The notes beneath the pieces were generated by a model that saw only the letters and a program-made list of their open reading frames with translations, made no database searches and had not been told where the DNA came from. A program made the translations under genes and the position numbers. Of a stretch of 5,119 nt of DNA, positions 1-5,119 are shown one piece after another. This stretch comes from Bacteroidia bacterium (GTDB lineage Bacteria > Bacteroidota > Bacteroidia > UBA8524), in contig JALRIQ010000059.1 of NCBI GenBank assembly GCA_023277325.1, positions 1 through 5,119 on the forward strand, read 5' to 3'. Numbering within the stretch: the first letter of the stretch is position 1; the number at the start of each line of letters is the position of its first letter.

Positions 1-202
1 GCTTAGCGGCCGGGTAATCTAGTTTTTCAAGACTTTCCAGGCAGGCAAGGATGTTTTCTTCCTCATTCCGGGCAGCCACCCAAATGCTGATTGGAGGAAA
101 TTCGCTAAGCTCCGCCAGTTTCCTCCCACGAATAAAAATAGCGAGCAAGGATAACAAATGGAGGAATAAACCAGCGAATAGGAGGGTATAAAGCACAATC
201 AT
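1..202 (-). CDS. Family 2 glycosyltransferase, N-terminal part only (runs off the left edge)
   Basis: Seen: 67 codons read leftward from an ATG at 202-200. Residues 1-24 form a hydrophobic segment (LYTLLFAGLFLHLLSLLAIF) that fits an N-terminal membrane helix, followed by a basic R-G-R-K stretch. Then come P-P-I-S-I-W-V-A-A-R-N-E-E-E-N-I and C-L-E-S-L-E-K-L-D-Y-P. Known: this is the usual opening of the GT-A fold in processive and non-processive GT2 enzymes, with a first beta strand, the A-R-N-E-E turn that contacts the nucleotide sugar, and the L-x-x-L-D-Y-P helix end. The D-x-D and Q-x-x-R-W motifs that would separate subgroups lie outside the window. The start overlaps the deacetylase stop as ATGA, so the two are probably co-transcribed and translationally coupled, with the deacetylase first. 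Inferred: it transfers a sugar at the cytoplasmic face of the inner membrane, for a surface polysaccharide or glycolipid. The donor sugar is unknown. Confidence 0.85.
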   Translation of the reverse strand, partial: MIVLYTLLFAGLFLHLLSLLAIFIRGRKLAELSEFPPISIWVAARNEEENILACLESLEKLDYPAAK

Positions 203-813
203 AAGGCGGCAAATTCAAATTGCTGTTTTTGAAAATGCGCCAAAACTTGGGGGAGCATTTCCCGAAGGTTTTTTTCAGCTTTAAGGCTATCGTGGTATAC
301 GAGAATGGAGCCATTATCGCTGCTTTGTCTCACGGCATTTACGCTTTCTTCCTGATTTAATTCGGGTTCAAAATCGCGGGAAAGCACACTCCACATAATG
401 ATTTTGTAGCCATCCCGACGAAGCTTTAAGGCCTGCGAAGGAGTAATTTTACCGTAAGGAGGGCGAAATAGTTTGGAGTCGACAAGCTGGGCACAGGCAT
501 CAATATCGTTGAAATAGTCTTCATTCGAAACTTCCCAGCCTTTTAAATGATGAAAGGTATGATTTCCGACAGCATGTCCTTCATGAAGAATACGGCGATA
601 AACCTCTGGATATTTTTCGACATTCGCGCCAACACAAAAAAAGGTAGCCTTGGCCTGAAACTCGGCAAGTATAGCTAAAACCCAAGGGGTAATTTCCGGA
701 TGTGGACCATCATCGAAGGTGAGGTAGAGCGTTGGTTTTTCCGCTTTCTTCATCTTCCAGGTGAGGAAGGGGTCCATGCGCTGAATAAATCCCGGAGTTG
801 TATACCGATACAT
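199..813 (-). CDS. Polysaccharide deacetylase (NodB homology domain, carbohydrate esterase family 4)
   Basis: Seen: 204 residues, nearly all of it one NodB domain. All five family motifs are present: T-F-D-D-G-P at 32-37 (catalytic base D34, metal ligand D35), H-T-F-H-H at 85-89 (metal ligands H85 and H89), R-P-P-Y-G at 117-121, W-S-V with R-D-F at 141-148, and L-V-Y-H at 171-174 (catalytic His174). The enzyme should therefore be active, removing acetyl groups from N-acetylated sugars in a metal-dependent way. Residues 1-28 contain no signal peptide or membrane helix, unlike exported peptidoglycan or PNAG deacetylases, so a cytoplasmic location is inferred. In-frame TAA at 825-823 rules out an earlier start, and upstream of the ATG is only an A-rich stretch with no Shine-Dalgarno site. 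It is the first gene of a leftward pair with the glycosyltransferase. The exact substrate cannot be told from the sequence. Confidence 0.93.
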   Translation of the reverse strand: MYRYTTPGFIQRMDPFLTWKMKKAEKPTLYLTFDDGPHPEITPWVLAILAEFQAKATFFCVGANVEKYPEVYRRILHEGHAVGNHTFHHLKGWEVSNEDYFNDIDACAQLVDSKLFRPPYGKITPSQALKLRRDGYKIIMWSVLSRDFEPELNQEESVNAVRQSSDNGSILVYHDSLKAEKNLREMLPQVLAHFQKQQFEFAAL

Positions 814-887
814 TATTTCTTTTTATCGATGCTTAGGGTAAAGTCTAGTTGGGAGTTCGTTTCTTTGTTTAAATCAATACCCCTAGC
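814..887. promoter_or_regulatory. Divergent intergenic spacer, presumed to hold promoters for both directions
   Basis: The 74 bp lie between the start codons of the leftward deacetylase and the rightward outer-membrane factor, so both transcription units probably begin here. Rightward, TTTCTTTG at 860-867 matches five of the six fixed bases of the Bacteroidota -7 box (TAnnTTTG), but no TTTG or TTG sits at the expected distance upstream. I see no good box leftward, no clear operator palindrome, and no Shine-Dalgarno sequence before either ATG. That a promoter exists here follows from gene layout; the exact site is weakly supported. Confidence 0.35.
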
Positions 888-2318
888 ATGTTTCGAGCAA
901 AGATACGTCTTACTGCCTTATTGCTGTTCTCTCTTTCAGTAGTAAGTGGTTCTGCCCAAAAACTTTGGACCCTTGATGAATGCCTCCAGTATGCTATTGC
1001 CAATAACCTTACACTTAAGCAGCAGGATTTGGCGGTAAAGCAAGCAGAAATTGGACTCAAAGAAGCACAATTTCGGAGGTATCCTAACTTAAATGGTTCC
1101 GTTAATAACAGCTATAACTTTGGTCGATCCATTGACCCATTAACCAATGCCAACGTTCAACGAAACTCTGCAAACTGGCGCTTTGGTTTGTCGAGCAACC
1201 TGGTACTGTTTAACGGATTTCAAATTCATAATTCTGTTCAACAGCAGCGGCAATTGTTATACGCCTCACGTTTCGATGAGGAAGTAGCCAAAAACGATAT
1301 TGGGATGAATATCGCCAATGCATTTTTACAGGTGCTTTTTGCCAAAGAATTGGTAAAAATTAACCAGGAGCAAATGGCTTCCACGCAATTGCAATTGAAT
1401 CGGGCGCAAAAATATTTTGAAGCCGGCCGTGTGGCAGAGTCCGCAGTTTTGGAAATGAAGGCACAACTTGCCAATGATAATTTGAGCGTTGTGAATGCAG
1501 TCAATCAAGAGCTGATGGCACGTGTAACTTTGTTTCAATTGCTTGAACTATCGCCAGACAGCAACGATGTACAAATTCCTGCTATTGATACGGTTCCTGA
1601 TGCCGGTGTAATGAGTTCTGGTCATCTGTATTCCATGTACCGAGGTCATGCTCCAGAATTAAAAGCAGCCCAAAATCGCTTAGAGGCGAGTAATTATGGA
1701 TGGAAAGTAGCTAAAGGAGCCTATTATCCTCAACTCTCACTCTCGGGAAATGTGGGAACGCTTTTCTCCGACCAGGCCTTAACGCCGAGCTACGGTTCTC
1801 CGGTTTTATACCAGCAGTACTATGATGGGAATGGAAATCCGGTGTTTTTAAATCCGATTCCGAATGTTACCGGTACCGAGACCACTCCTTTTGGACAGCA
1901 GTGGAATAATAACTTCGGACAAACCGTGGTATTGAGTTTATCTGTTCCGATTTTTAATCAATACAGAACTCAGGCGGGTGTAAAAAGAGCGGAAATCAGC
2001 TACAAAAACACGGTCCTGAGCAAGGAAATCACCGACAATAACGTTCAGCGAAATGTCGCCCAGGCTTATAATGAATATGTAGCAGCCAAGGCGCGTTATG
2101 AGGCAAGCAAAGCGAATTATGAGGCGCAAGAGGCGAGCTTTCAATATGCACAAAAGCGTTTGGATGAAAAGTTAATCAGTGAAGTGGAGTACCGTATTTT
2201 TCTAAACAATAGAATTTCAGCGAGGTCGAATTTTGTGCAGGCCAAGTATGAACTTATGTTTCGCTACAAAATCATCGATTTTTATAAGCATGGCTCAGTT
2301 TATTCTGAGTCGAATTAA
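888..2318 (+). CDS. TolC-family outer-membrane efflux protein
   Basis: Seen: 476 residues, normal for the outer-membrane efflux family. Residues 1-23 are a signal peptide: basic start with R3, K5 and R7, hydrophobic core at 8-19, and G-S-A before a likely cleavage site at 23/24. There is no lipobox Cys. The mature protein opens with L-W-T-L-D-E-C-L-Q-Y-A (26-36). The family's two-fold structural repeat is visible: each half has long Ala/Gln-rich helices and a beta-strand pair ending in a similar turn (L-V-L-F-N-G near 105-110; L-S-V-P-I-F-N near 351-357). A Tyr/Asn/Pro-rich stretch at about 295-345 is the likely surface-exposed loop of the second repeat. Known: such proteins form trimeric channels through the outer membrane and periplasm. 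The adaptor gene follows after 11 bp. In-frame TAA at 870-872 makes the ATG at 888 the first possible start. The exported substrate cannot be inferred. Confidence 0.95.
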   Translation: MFRAKIRLTALLLFSLSVVSGSAQKLWTLDECLQYAIANNLTLKQQDLAVKQAEIGLKEAQFRRYPNLNGSVNNSYNFGRSIDPLTNANVQRNSANWRFGLSSNLVLFNGFQIHNSVQQQRQLLYASRFDEEVAKNDIGMNIANAFLQVLFAKELVKINQEQMASTQLQLNRAQKYFEAGRVAESAVLEMKAQLANDNLSVVNAVNQELMARVTLFQLLELSPDSNDVQIPAIDTVPDAGVMSSGHLYSMYRGHAPELKAAQNRLEASNYGWKVAKGAYYPQLSLSGNVGTLFSDQALTPSYGSPVLYQQYYDGNGNPVFLNPIPNVTGTETTPFGQQWNNNFGQTVVLSLSVPIFNQYRTQAGVKRAEISYKNTVLSKEITDNNVQRNVAQAYNEYVAAKARYEASKANYEAQEASFQYAQKRLDEKLISEVEYRIFLNNRISARSNFVQAKYELMFRYKIIDFYKHGSVYSESN

Positions 2319-2329
2319 TTTTACCGCAA

Positions 2330-3652
2330 ATGGCAAAGTCAAAAAATAGAACCTGGATATGGATTGGAGGGGCTTTGCTCCTTGTGCTAATCATACTCGC
2401 AGTGATGGTAAACAGCCGCAAGGAGAAAGTTTATGTTACAATCGAGCAAAGCGAAAGACGCGACCTGATCGAAACTGTAACCGCAAATGGAACCATTCAG
2501 CCAGAGGTGGAAGTAAAAATTTCATCTGAAGTATCTGGCGAGATTATCGAACTCTATGTAAAAGAAGGCGACTCGGTAAAGAAGGGAGATTTATTGCTCC
2601 AGGTTAATCCCGACATTTCGGAAAGTAATGTAGAGCGCGCCCGCGCTTCTGTAAATAATGCCAAAGCAAACCTGGCCTCAGCAAAGGCAAGAGTACAACA
2701 GGCGGAGGCCCGCTATAAACAGGCAGAGACGTCTTTTGAAAGAAGTAAAAAGCTCTTTAATGATAAGGTAATTTCCTCGCTGGAGTATGAGCAGGCAGAA
2801 ACCGAATTCTTGAGTGCCAAAGGGGAGCTTGAAGCTGCACGCCGCTCTGTAGAGGCAGCGAGCTATACGGTAAAAAGTCTGGAGTCGACGCTGAGTGGAG
2901 AGCAAAAGACCCTGAACCGCACCAGCATTTTTGCTCCGATGGATGGCATCGTTTCGAAATTAAATGTGGAGAAGGGAGAGCGTGTTTTGGGAACCATCCA
3001 AATGACGGGAACCGAACTACTTCGTATCGCAGATTTCACCACCATGGAACTCAGTGTTGATGTGGGAGAAAGCGATATCATCCGCGTAACAGTGGGTGAT
3101 ACGGCGGAAATTGAAGTAGATGCTTATGATGATAGAACATTCATTGGCATCGTAAAGGAAGTAGCCAACTCAGCTAAAAACCTTGGCGTAACCACCAATA
3201 CAGATCAGGTGACCAATTTTGAGGTGAAGATCACTTTGTTGCATTCGTCTTATGATGACTTATTAGAAATGTACCCAACTAAAGCATCACCATTTTTGCC
3301 AGGAATGTCGGGCATGGCAGATATCCGAACAAAATCGGCAAGCAATGTCATCAGTGTGCCAATTGAAGCAGTTACCTTGAGGGAAGTAAAGTCCGATTCG
3401 AGCTCTAAAAAAGAAGAAGGCAAGGAAGACGAAAAAGAAGAAGTTGTTTTTGTTTTTGAGAATGGAAAAGCCGTGATGACACCAGTGAAAACAGGGGTGC
3501 AAGACAGTCGCTATATTGAGATCAAATCGGGTTTAGAAGAAAAAAAGGAAATCATAAGCGGTCCATATAGTTTAGTTTCGCGTAGCTTGAAGGATGGAGA
3601 ATTGGTGGAGAAGAAAAGCAAAGGCGAAGTCTATAAGAAGAAAAAGGATTGA
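2330..3652 (+). CDS. Efflux pump periplasmic adaptor subunit (HlyD/MacA-like membrane fusion protein)
   Basis: Seen: 440 residues. A single membrane helix at about 9-27 follows a basic N-terminus, so the protein is anchored in the inner membrane with the rest in the periplasm; there is no lipobox. The first lipoyl half lies at about 60-93 (V-S-G-E-I-I then V-K-E-G-D-S-V-K-K-G-D). A long Ala/Lys/Glu/Gln-rich coiled-coil hairpin at about 97-195 would dock on the outer-membrane channel. The second lipoyl half is at about 198-235 (I-F-A-P-M-D-G-I-V). Beta-barrel and membrane-proximal domains follow, including F-L-P-G-M-S-G at 322-328. Residues 355-371 are a highly charged Ser/Lys/Glu linker and the tail ends in four lysines. 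Known: adaptors of this type join an outer-membrane channel to an ABC (MacB-like) or RND pump. No pump gene is in the window, so the partner is unknown. The lysine-codon tail also lies directly over the gpsA start. Confidence 0.94.
   Translation: MAKSKNRTWIWIGGALLLVLIILAVMVNSRKEKVYVTIEQSERRDLIETVTANGTIQPEVEVKISSEVSGEIIELYVKEGDSVKKGDLLLQVNPDISESNVERARASVNNAKANLASAKARVQQAEARYKQAETSFERSKKLFNDKVISSLEYEQAETEFLSAKGELEAARRSVEAASYTVKSLESTLSGEQKTLNRTSIFAPMDGIVSKLNVEKGERVLGTIQMTGTELLRIADFTTMELSVDVGESDIIRVTVGDTAEIEVDAYDDRTFIGIVKEVANSAKNLGVTTNTDQVTNFEVKITLLHSSYDDLLEMYPTKASPFLPGMSGMADIRTKSASNVISVPIEAVTLREVKSDSSSKKEEGKEDEKEEVVFVFENGKAVMTPVKTGVQDSRYIEIKSGLEEKKEIISGPYSLVSRSLKDGELVEKKSKGEVYKKKKD
3635..3648 (+). 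promoter_or_regulatory. Purine-only stretch before the TTG start of gpsA
   Basis: The 14 bases between the in-frame TAA and the TTG are all A or G and end in AAGGA directly against the start codon. They encode the end of the adaptor's Lys-rich tail. AAGGA resembles a Shine-Dalgarno core but touches the start codon, closer than the usual spacing; the AAGAAG at 3635-3640 is better spaced but weaker. Ribosomes finishing the adaptor are probably the main source of initiation here. The role is an inference. Confidence 0.4.
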
Positions 3653-4644
3653 AAGTAACCGTAATAGGAGGAGGTAGTTGGGCCACTGCACTGGTAAAGT
3701 TAATCAGCGATCAAGAAGCGGCGAATAAGGTTGAACTCACCTGGTGGGTAAGGCGGGAAGAAACGGCCGAGCACCTACGTAAGTTCAGGCATAATCCTGA
3801 TTACCTGAGCTCAGTACTCTTGCCAACGGAGTCGATGGTCATTACCAATGATCTATCGCTATCCATCCAGAATTCGGAATTGATTATTCTGGCAATCCCT
3901 AGTGCATTCCTTTATGCTCAACTTGAGGAGCTTACGGCCAATGCGTTCGAAGGAAAACTTGTAGCCTCAGCCATTAAAGGAGTGATTCCACAAACTTTTG
4001 AAGTGGTGGGCGCTTTCCTGAAGAACCGCTTCAATATACCTGAAAAGGATTTGTTGGTGATTGGCGGACCTTGCCATGCTGAGGAAGTAGCCCTTGAAAA
4101 ATTGTCCTTTCTTACTATCGCCTCTGGATCCATTGAGACGGCTGAAAAGTTGGCAAAAATCCTTGAATCACGTTTCCTGAAAACCACAACGAGCGACGAT
4201 TTATACGGTACTGAATATGCCGCTGTATTGAAGAATGTGTATGCCATTGCCAGTGGAATTTGCCACGGACTCGGTTATGGCGATAATTTCCAAGCTGTTC
4301 TCATGACGTATGCAGTCAAGGAAATGGATTTCTTCTTGGAAATCTGCAGTCCGATGGAGCGCGATGTGAATGACCACGTTTACCTCGGCGACCTCTTGGT
4401 AACCGCTTATTCGCAGTTCAGCCGTAACCGTACTTTTGGGATGATGGTCGGCAAAGGGTATTCCGTAAAGTTTGCCCAAATGGAGATGAACATGATTGCC
4501 GAAGGGTATTATGCGACCAAATCCATGCACGAGATTCTTTTGAAGATGAAGGTGAACATGCCTATCCTCGAATCCATGTACCAGATTCTATATCAAGGAG
4601 CAATTCCGAAGAATGTGGTGAGAAGGATGATTGAGGGATTCTAG
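3649..4644 (+). CDS. gpsA: NAD(P)H-dependent glycerol-3-phosphate dehydrogenase
   Basis: Reduces dihydroxyacetone phosphate to sn-glycerol-3-phosphate, the backbone for phospholipid synthesis, in the cytoplasm. Seen: 331 residues, the normal length. The N-terminal Rossmann fold begins K-V-T-V-I-G-G-G-S-W-A-T-A-L (2-15), with A-I-P-S-A-F at 82-87. S-A-I-K-G at 107-111 places the conserved K110. G-P-C-H-A-E-E at 140-146 and G-T-E-Y-A-A-V-L-K-N at 187-196 hold the family signature with probable catalytic K195, and S-R-N-R at 258-261 is the substrate phosphate region. The start is TTG at 3649: an in-frame TAA at 3634-3636 excludes anything earlier, and the next Met is residue 63, past the nucleotide-binding loop. 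The TTG overlaps the adaptor's TGA stop (TTGA), indicating translational coupling. G-G-G-S-W-A where many bacteria have G-A-G-S-W-G is, from memory, typical of Bacteroidota. Confidence 0.96.
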   Translation: MKVTVIGGGSWATALVKLISDQEAANKVELTWWVRREETAEHLRKFRHNPDYLSSVLLPTESMVITNDLSLSIQNSELIILAIPSAFLYAQLEELTANAFEGKLVASAIKGVIPQTFEVVGAFLKNRFNIPEKDLLVIGGPCHAEEVALEKLSFLTIASGSIETAEKLAKILESRFLKTTTSDDLYGTEYAAVLKNVYAIASGICHGLGYGDNFQAVLMTYAVKEMDFFLEICSPMERDVNDHVYLGDLLVTAYSQFSRNRTFGMMVGKGYSVKFAQMEMNMIAEGYYATKSMHEILLKMKVNMPILESMYQILYQGAIPKNVVRRMIEGF

Positions 4645-4650
4645 GAAAAA

Positions 4651-4687
4651 GGGGTTTTAGGTTAGGGGTCACGGGTTTTGGTTTTAG
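4651..4687. repeat. G/T-rich degenerate direct repeat
   Basis: GGGTTTTAGGTTAG at 4652-4665 and GGGTTTTGGTTTTAG at 4673-4687 are two imperfect copies, 21 bp apart, with AGGGGTCAC-type sequence between them. The strand is made almost wholly of G and T with very few C, unlike the flanking genes. No open frame or hairpin explains it. It probably belongs to a low-complexity intergenic repeat, but only one locus is visible here. Confidence 0.5.
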
Positions 4688-4750
4688 TCATCCTGACTGC
4701 GTGCGTCATAGCGATTAGCGAAGGCGTAGCTTACCGAAGGTCGAGAGGGA
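4687..4750. repeat. Probable dispersed intergenic repeat (TCATCCTGA ... GAAGGTCGAG type)
   Basis: The segment starts GTCATCCTGA and ends GAAGGTCGAGAGGGA, and is richer in GC than the sequence on both sides. Inside are two near copies of an 11-mer, ATTAGCGAAGG at 4714-4724 and CTTACCGAAGG at 4730-4740, 16 bp apart and matching at 9 of 11 positions. From memory, intergenic elements of the form TCATCCTGAGCG...AGTCGAAGG recur many times in Bacteroidota genomes. The family assignment is therefore an inference that needs the rest of the genome to confirm. Confidence 0.45.
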
Positions 4751-4761
4751 ACACACCAATG

Positions 4762-4785
4762 ATGATATGGTCCAATATCATTTTT
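4762..4785 (+). terminator. Weak hairpin plus T run, possible terminator of the efflux-gpsA unit
   Basis: ATGATAT at 4762-4768 pairs perfectly with ATATCAT at 4775-4781 around a six-base loop (GGTCCA), with a possible G-U pair extending the base. T residues run on to 4785. It lies 118 bp past the gpsA stop and is the only hairpin-plus-T element in the spacer. The stem is short and has one G-C pair, so intrinsic termination may be inefficient or absent. Confidence 0.35.
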
Positions 4786-4799
4786 CTGTAAAATCTTTT

Positions 4800-4838
4800 C
4801 GTCTCTTGTCTCACCATCTTAATGTCTCATTGTCTTTC
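4800..4838. repeat. C/T-rich stretch with an 8-base rhythm
   Basis: Five GTCTC-like cores begin at 4801 (GTCTC), 4808 (GTCTC), 4816 (ATCTT), 4824 (GTCTC) and 4832 (GTCTT), with spacings of 7, 8, 8 and 8 bases. The consensus unit is close to TGTCTCAT. It lies in the presumed leader of the downstream gene. Slippage, spread as a dispersed repeat, or a protein-binding site could each account for it; the sequence alone does not decide. Confidence 0.45.
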
Positions 4839-4852
4839 GTTAATTTTATCGG

Positions 4853-5119
4853 GTGAAAAGGGTATATCCAAATACTTTCCGCCGACTTGGCCTTTACCTC
4901 ATCCTGGGCCTCAGTCTCAACCTCCTCCTTTCCTGGGGTTTTTATGGACACCGCAGCATCAATCGATTGGCCATCTATACTTTGCCTGCTGAAATGATGG
5001 GTTTTTATAAAGCCAATGCCGATTACCTCAGCGAACATTCGGTTGATCCCGACAAGCGTCGCCATAGTGTAGAGGAGGAAGCTCCACGGCACTATTTGGA
5101 TGCAGATTATTATGAGTTA
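4853..5119 (+). CDS. Secreted zinc-dependent enzyme of the S1/P1 nuclease / phospholipase C superfamily, N-terminal part (runs off the right edge)
   Basis: Seen: 89 codons from a GTG at 4853; an in-frame TAA at 4841-4843 leaves no earlier start. Residues 1-27 form a signal peptide (K2, R3, R10, R11, then hydrophobic L-G-L-Y-L-I-L-G-L-S-L-N-L-L-L-S), and the next residues are W28-G-F-Y-G-H33. Known: in P1 nuclease the mature chain begins with Trp1, whose amino end binds zinc, and His6 is another ligand; W28 and H33 match that spacing. P1 also uses Asp45 and His60, 15 apart; here D65 (V-D-P-D-K-R) and H80 (A-P-R-H-Y-L-D) are also 15 apart. Bacteroidota have many proteins of this form, often labelled zinc-dependent phospholipase C family or S1/P1 nuclease. 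The later ligands are outside the window, so nuclease and phospholipase activity cannot be told apart. Action outside the inner membrane is inferred from the signal peptide. Confidence 0.8.
   Translation, partial: MKRVYPNTFRRLGLYLILGLSLNLLLSWGFYGHRSINRLAIYTLPAEMMGFYKANADYLSEHSVDPDKRRHSVEEEAPRHYLDADYYEL

Larger units (their letters stand above)
4645..4852. other. Non-coding spacer of 208 bp built from repeat-like segments
   Basis: There is no credible gene in either direction between the gpsA stop and the GTG start of the next gene. Reading left to right, it holds a G/T-rich stretch with a degenerate direct repeat (4651-4687), a GC-richer segment that looks like a dispersed intergenic repeat (4687-4750), a small AT hairpin followed by T residues (4762-4785), and a C/T-rich stretch with an 8-base rhythm (4800-4838). 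An in-frame stop at 4841-4843 fixes its right boundary. Confidence 0.8.

Noticed and set aside
105..314. Open frame of 69 codons on the minus strand across the glycosyltransferase/deacetylase junction
   Set aside because: It spans the ends of two well-supported genes in a different frame, and its product has no family features.
860..867. TTTCTTTG as a definite -7 promoter box for the outer-membrane factor gene
   Set aside because: Five of six fixed bases match, but the second base is wrong and no upstream TTG/TTTG element is at the right distance. It is mentioned only as a weak candidate within the divergent spacer.
3409..3445. A-rich GAA/AAG run in the adaptor gene as a possible frameshift or simple-repeat insertion
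   Set aside because: The frame stays open through it and it encodes a charged Ser/Lys/Glu linker, common in adaptor proteins of this group.
3918..4530. Two 109-codon minus-strand open frames inside gpsA
   Set aside because: Both are antisense to strongly conserved gpsA motifs, so they are shadows of its codon use.
4687..4750. CRISPR repeat or small structured RNA
   Set aside because: The two inner 11-mers are imperfect and only 16 bp apart, with no spacer-sized intervals, no cas genes and no strong long stem.
4811..5092. Open frame of 93 codons on the minus strand near the right edge
   Set aside because: It lies opposite the signal peptide and zinc-ligand region of the plus-strand enzyme, which has clear family motifs. 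The minus-strand product shows no recognisable domain.

Overview
The window looks like ordinary chromosome of a Bacteroidota bacterium, most likely close to the Flavobacteriales. The reasons are the GpsA sequence style (G-G-G-S-W-A-T-A in place of the usual G-A-G-S-W-G-T-A), an outer-membrane efflux protein whose mature end begins L-W-T-L-D-E-C-L-Q-Y-A, the lack of Shine-Dalgarno-like sites at most starts, and a moderate, somewhat AT-rich composition. The lineage is an inference from protein style, not a database result.

Layout. On the minus strand at the left are a NodB-type polysaccharide deacetylase and, overlapping it by 4 bp (ATGA), the N-terminus of a membrane-anchored family 2 glycosyltransferase that runs off the left edge. 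A 74-bp divergent spacer separates this pair from a plus-strand cluster: a TolC-family outer-membrane factor, an 11-bp gap, an HlyD/MacA-like periplasmic adaptor, and gpsA (glycerol-3-phosphate dehydrogenase), which overlaps the adaptor by 4 bp (TTGA) and uses a TTG start. A 208-bp spacer follows. It is built of low-complexity and repeat-like pieces, with a weak hairpin. At the right edge is the first part of a secreted zinc-enzyme gene of the S1/P1 nuclease / phospholipase C superfamily, which starts at GTG.

How the genes fit together. The glycosyltransferase/deacetylase pair suggests synthesis and modification of an N-acetylated surface glycan or glycolipid. The outer-membrane factor and adaptor are two of the three parts of a trans-envelope efflux pump; the inner-membrane pump is not in the window. 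GpsA supplies sn-glycerol-3-phosphate for phospholipids, and its link to the efflux genes appears to be one of shared transcription and translation rather than shared biochemistry.

I found no CRISPR array, tRNA, rRNA, transposase or phage gene, and no convincing new system. The most useful points are two non-ATG starts, a truncated secreted zinc enzyme whose metal-ligand spacing can be read from the sequence, and a patchwork repeat spacer.
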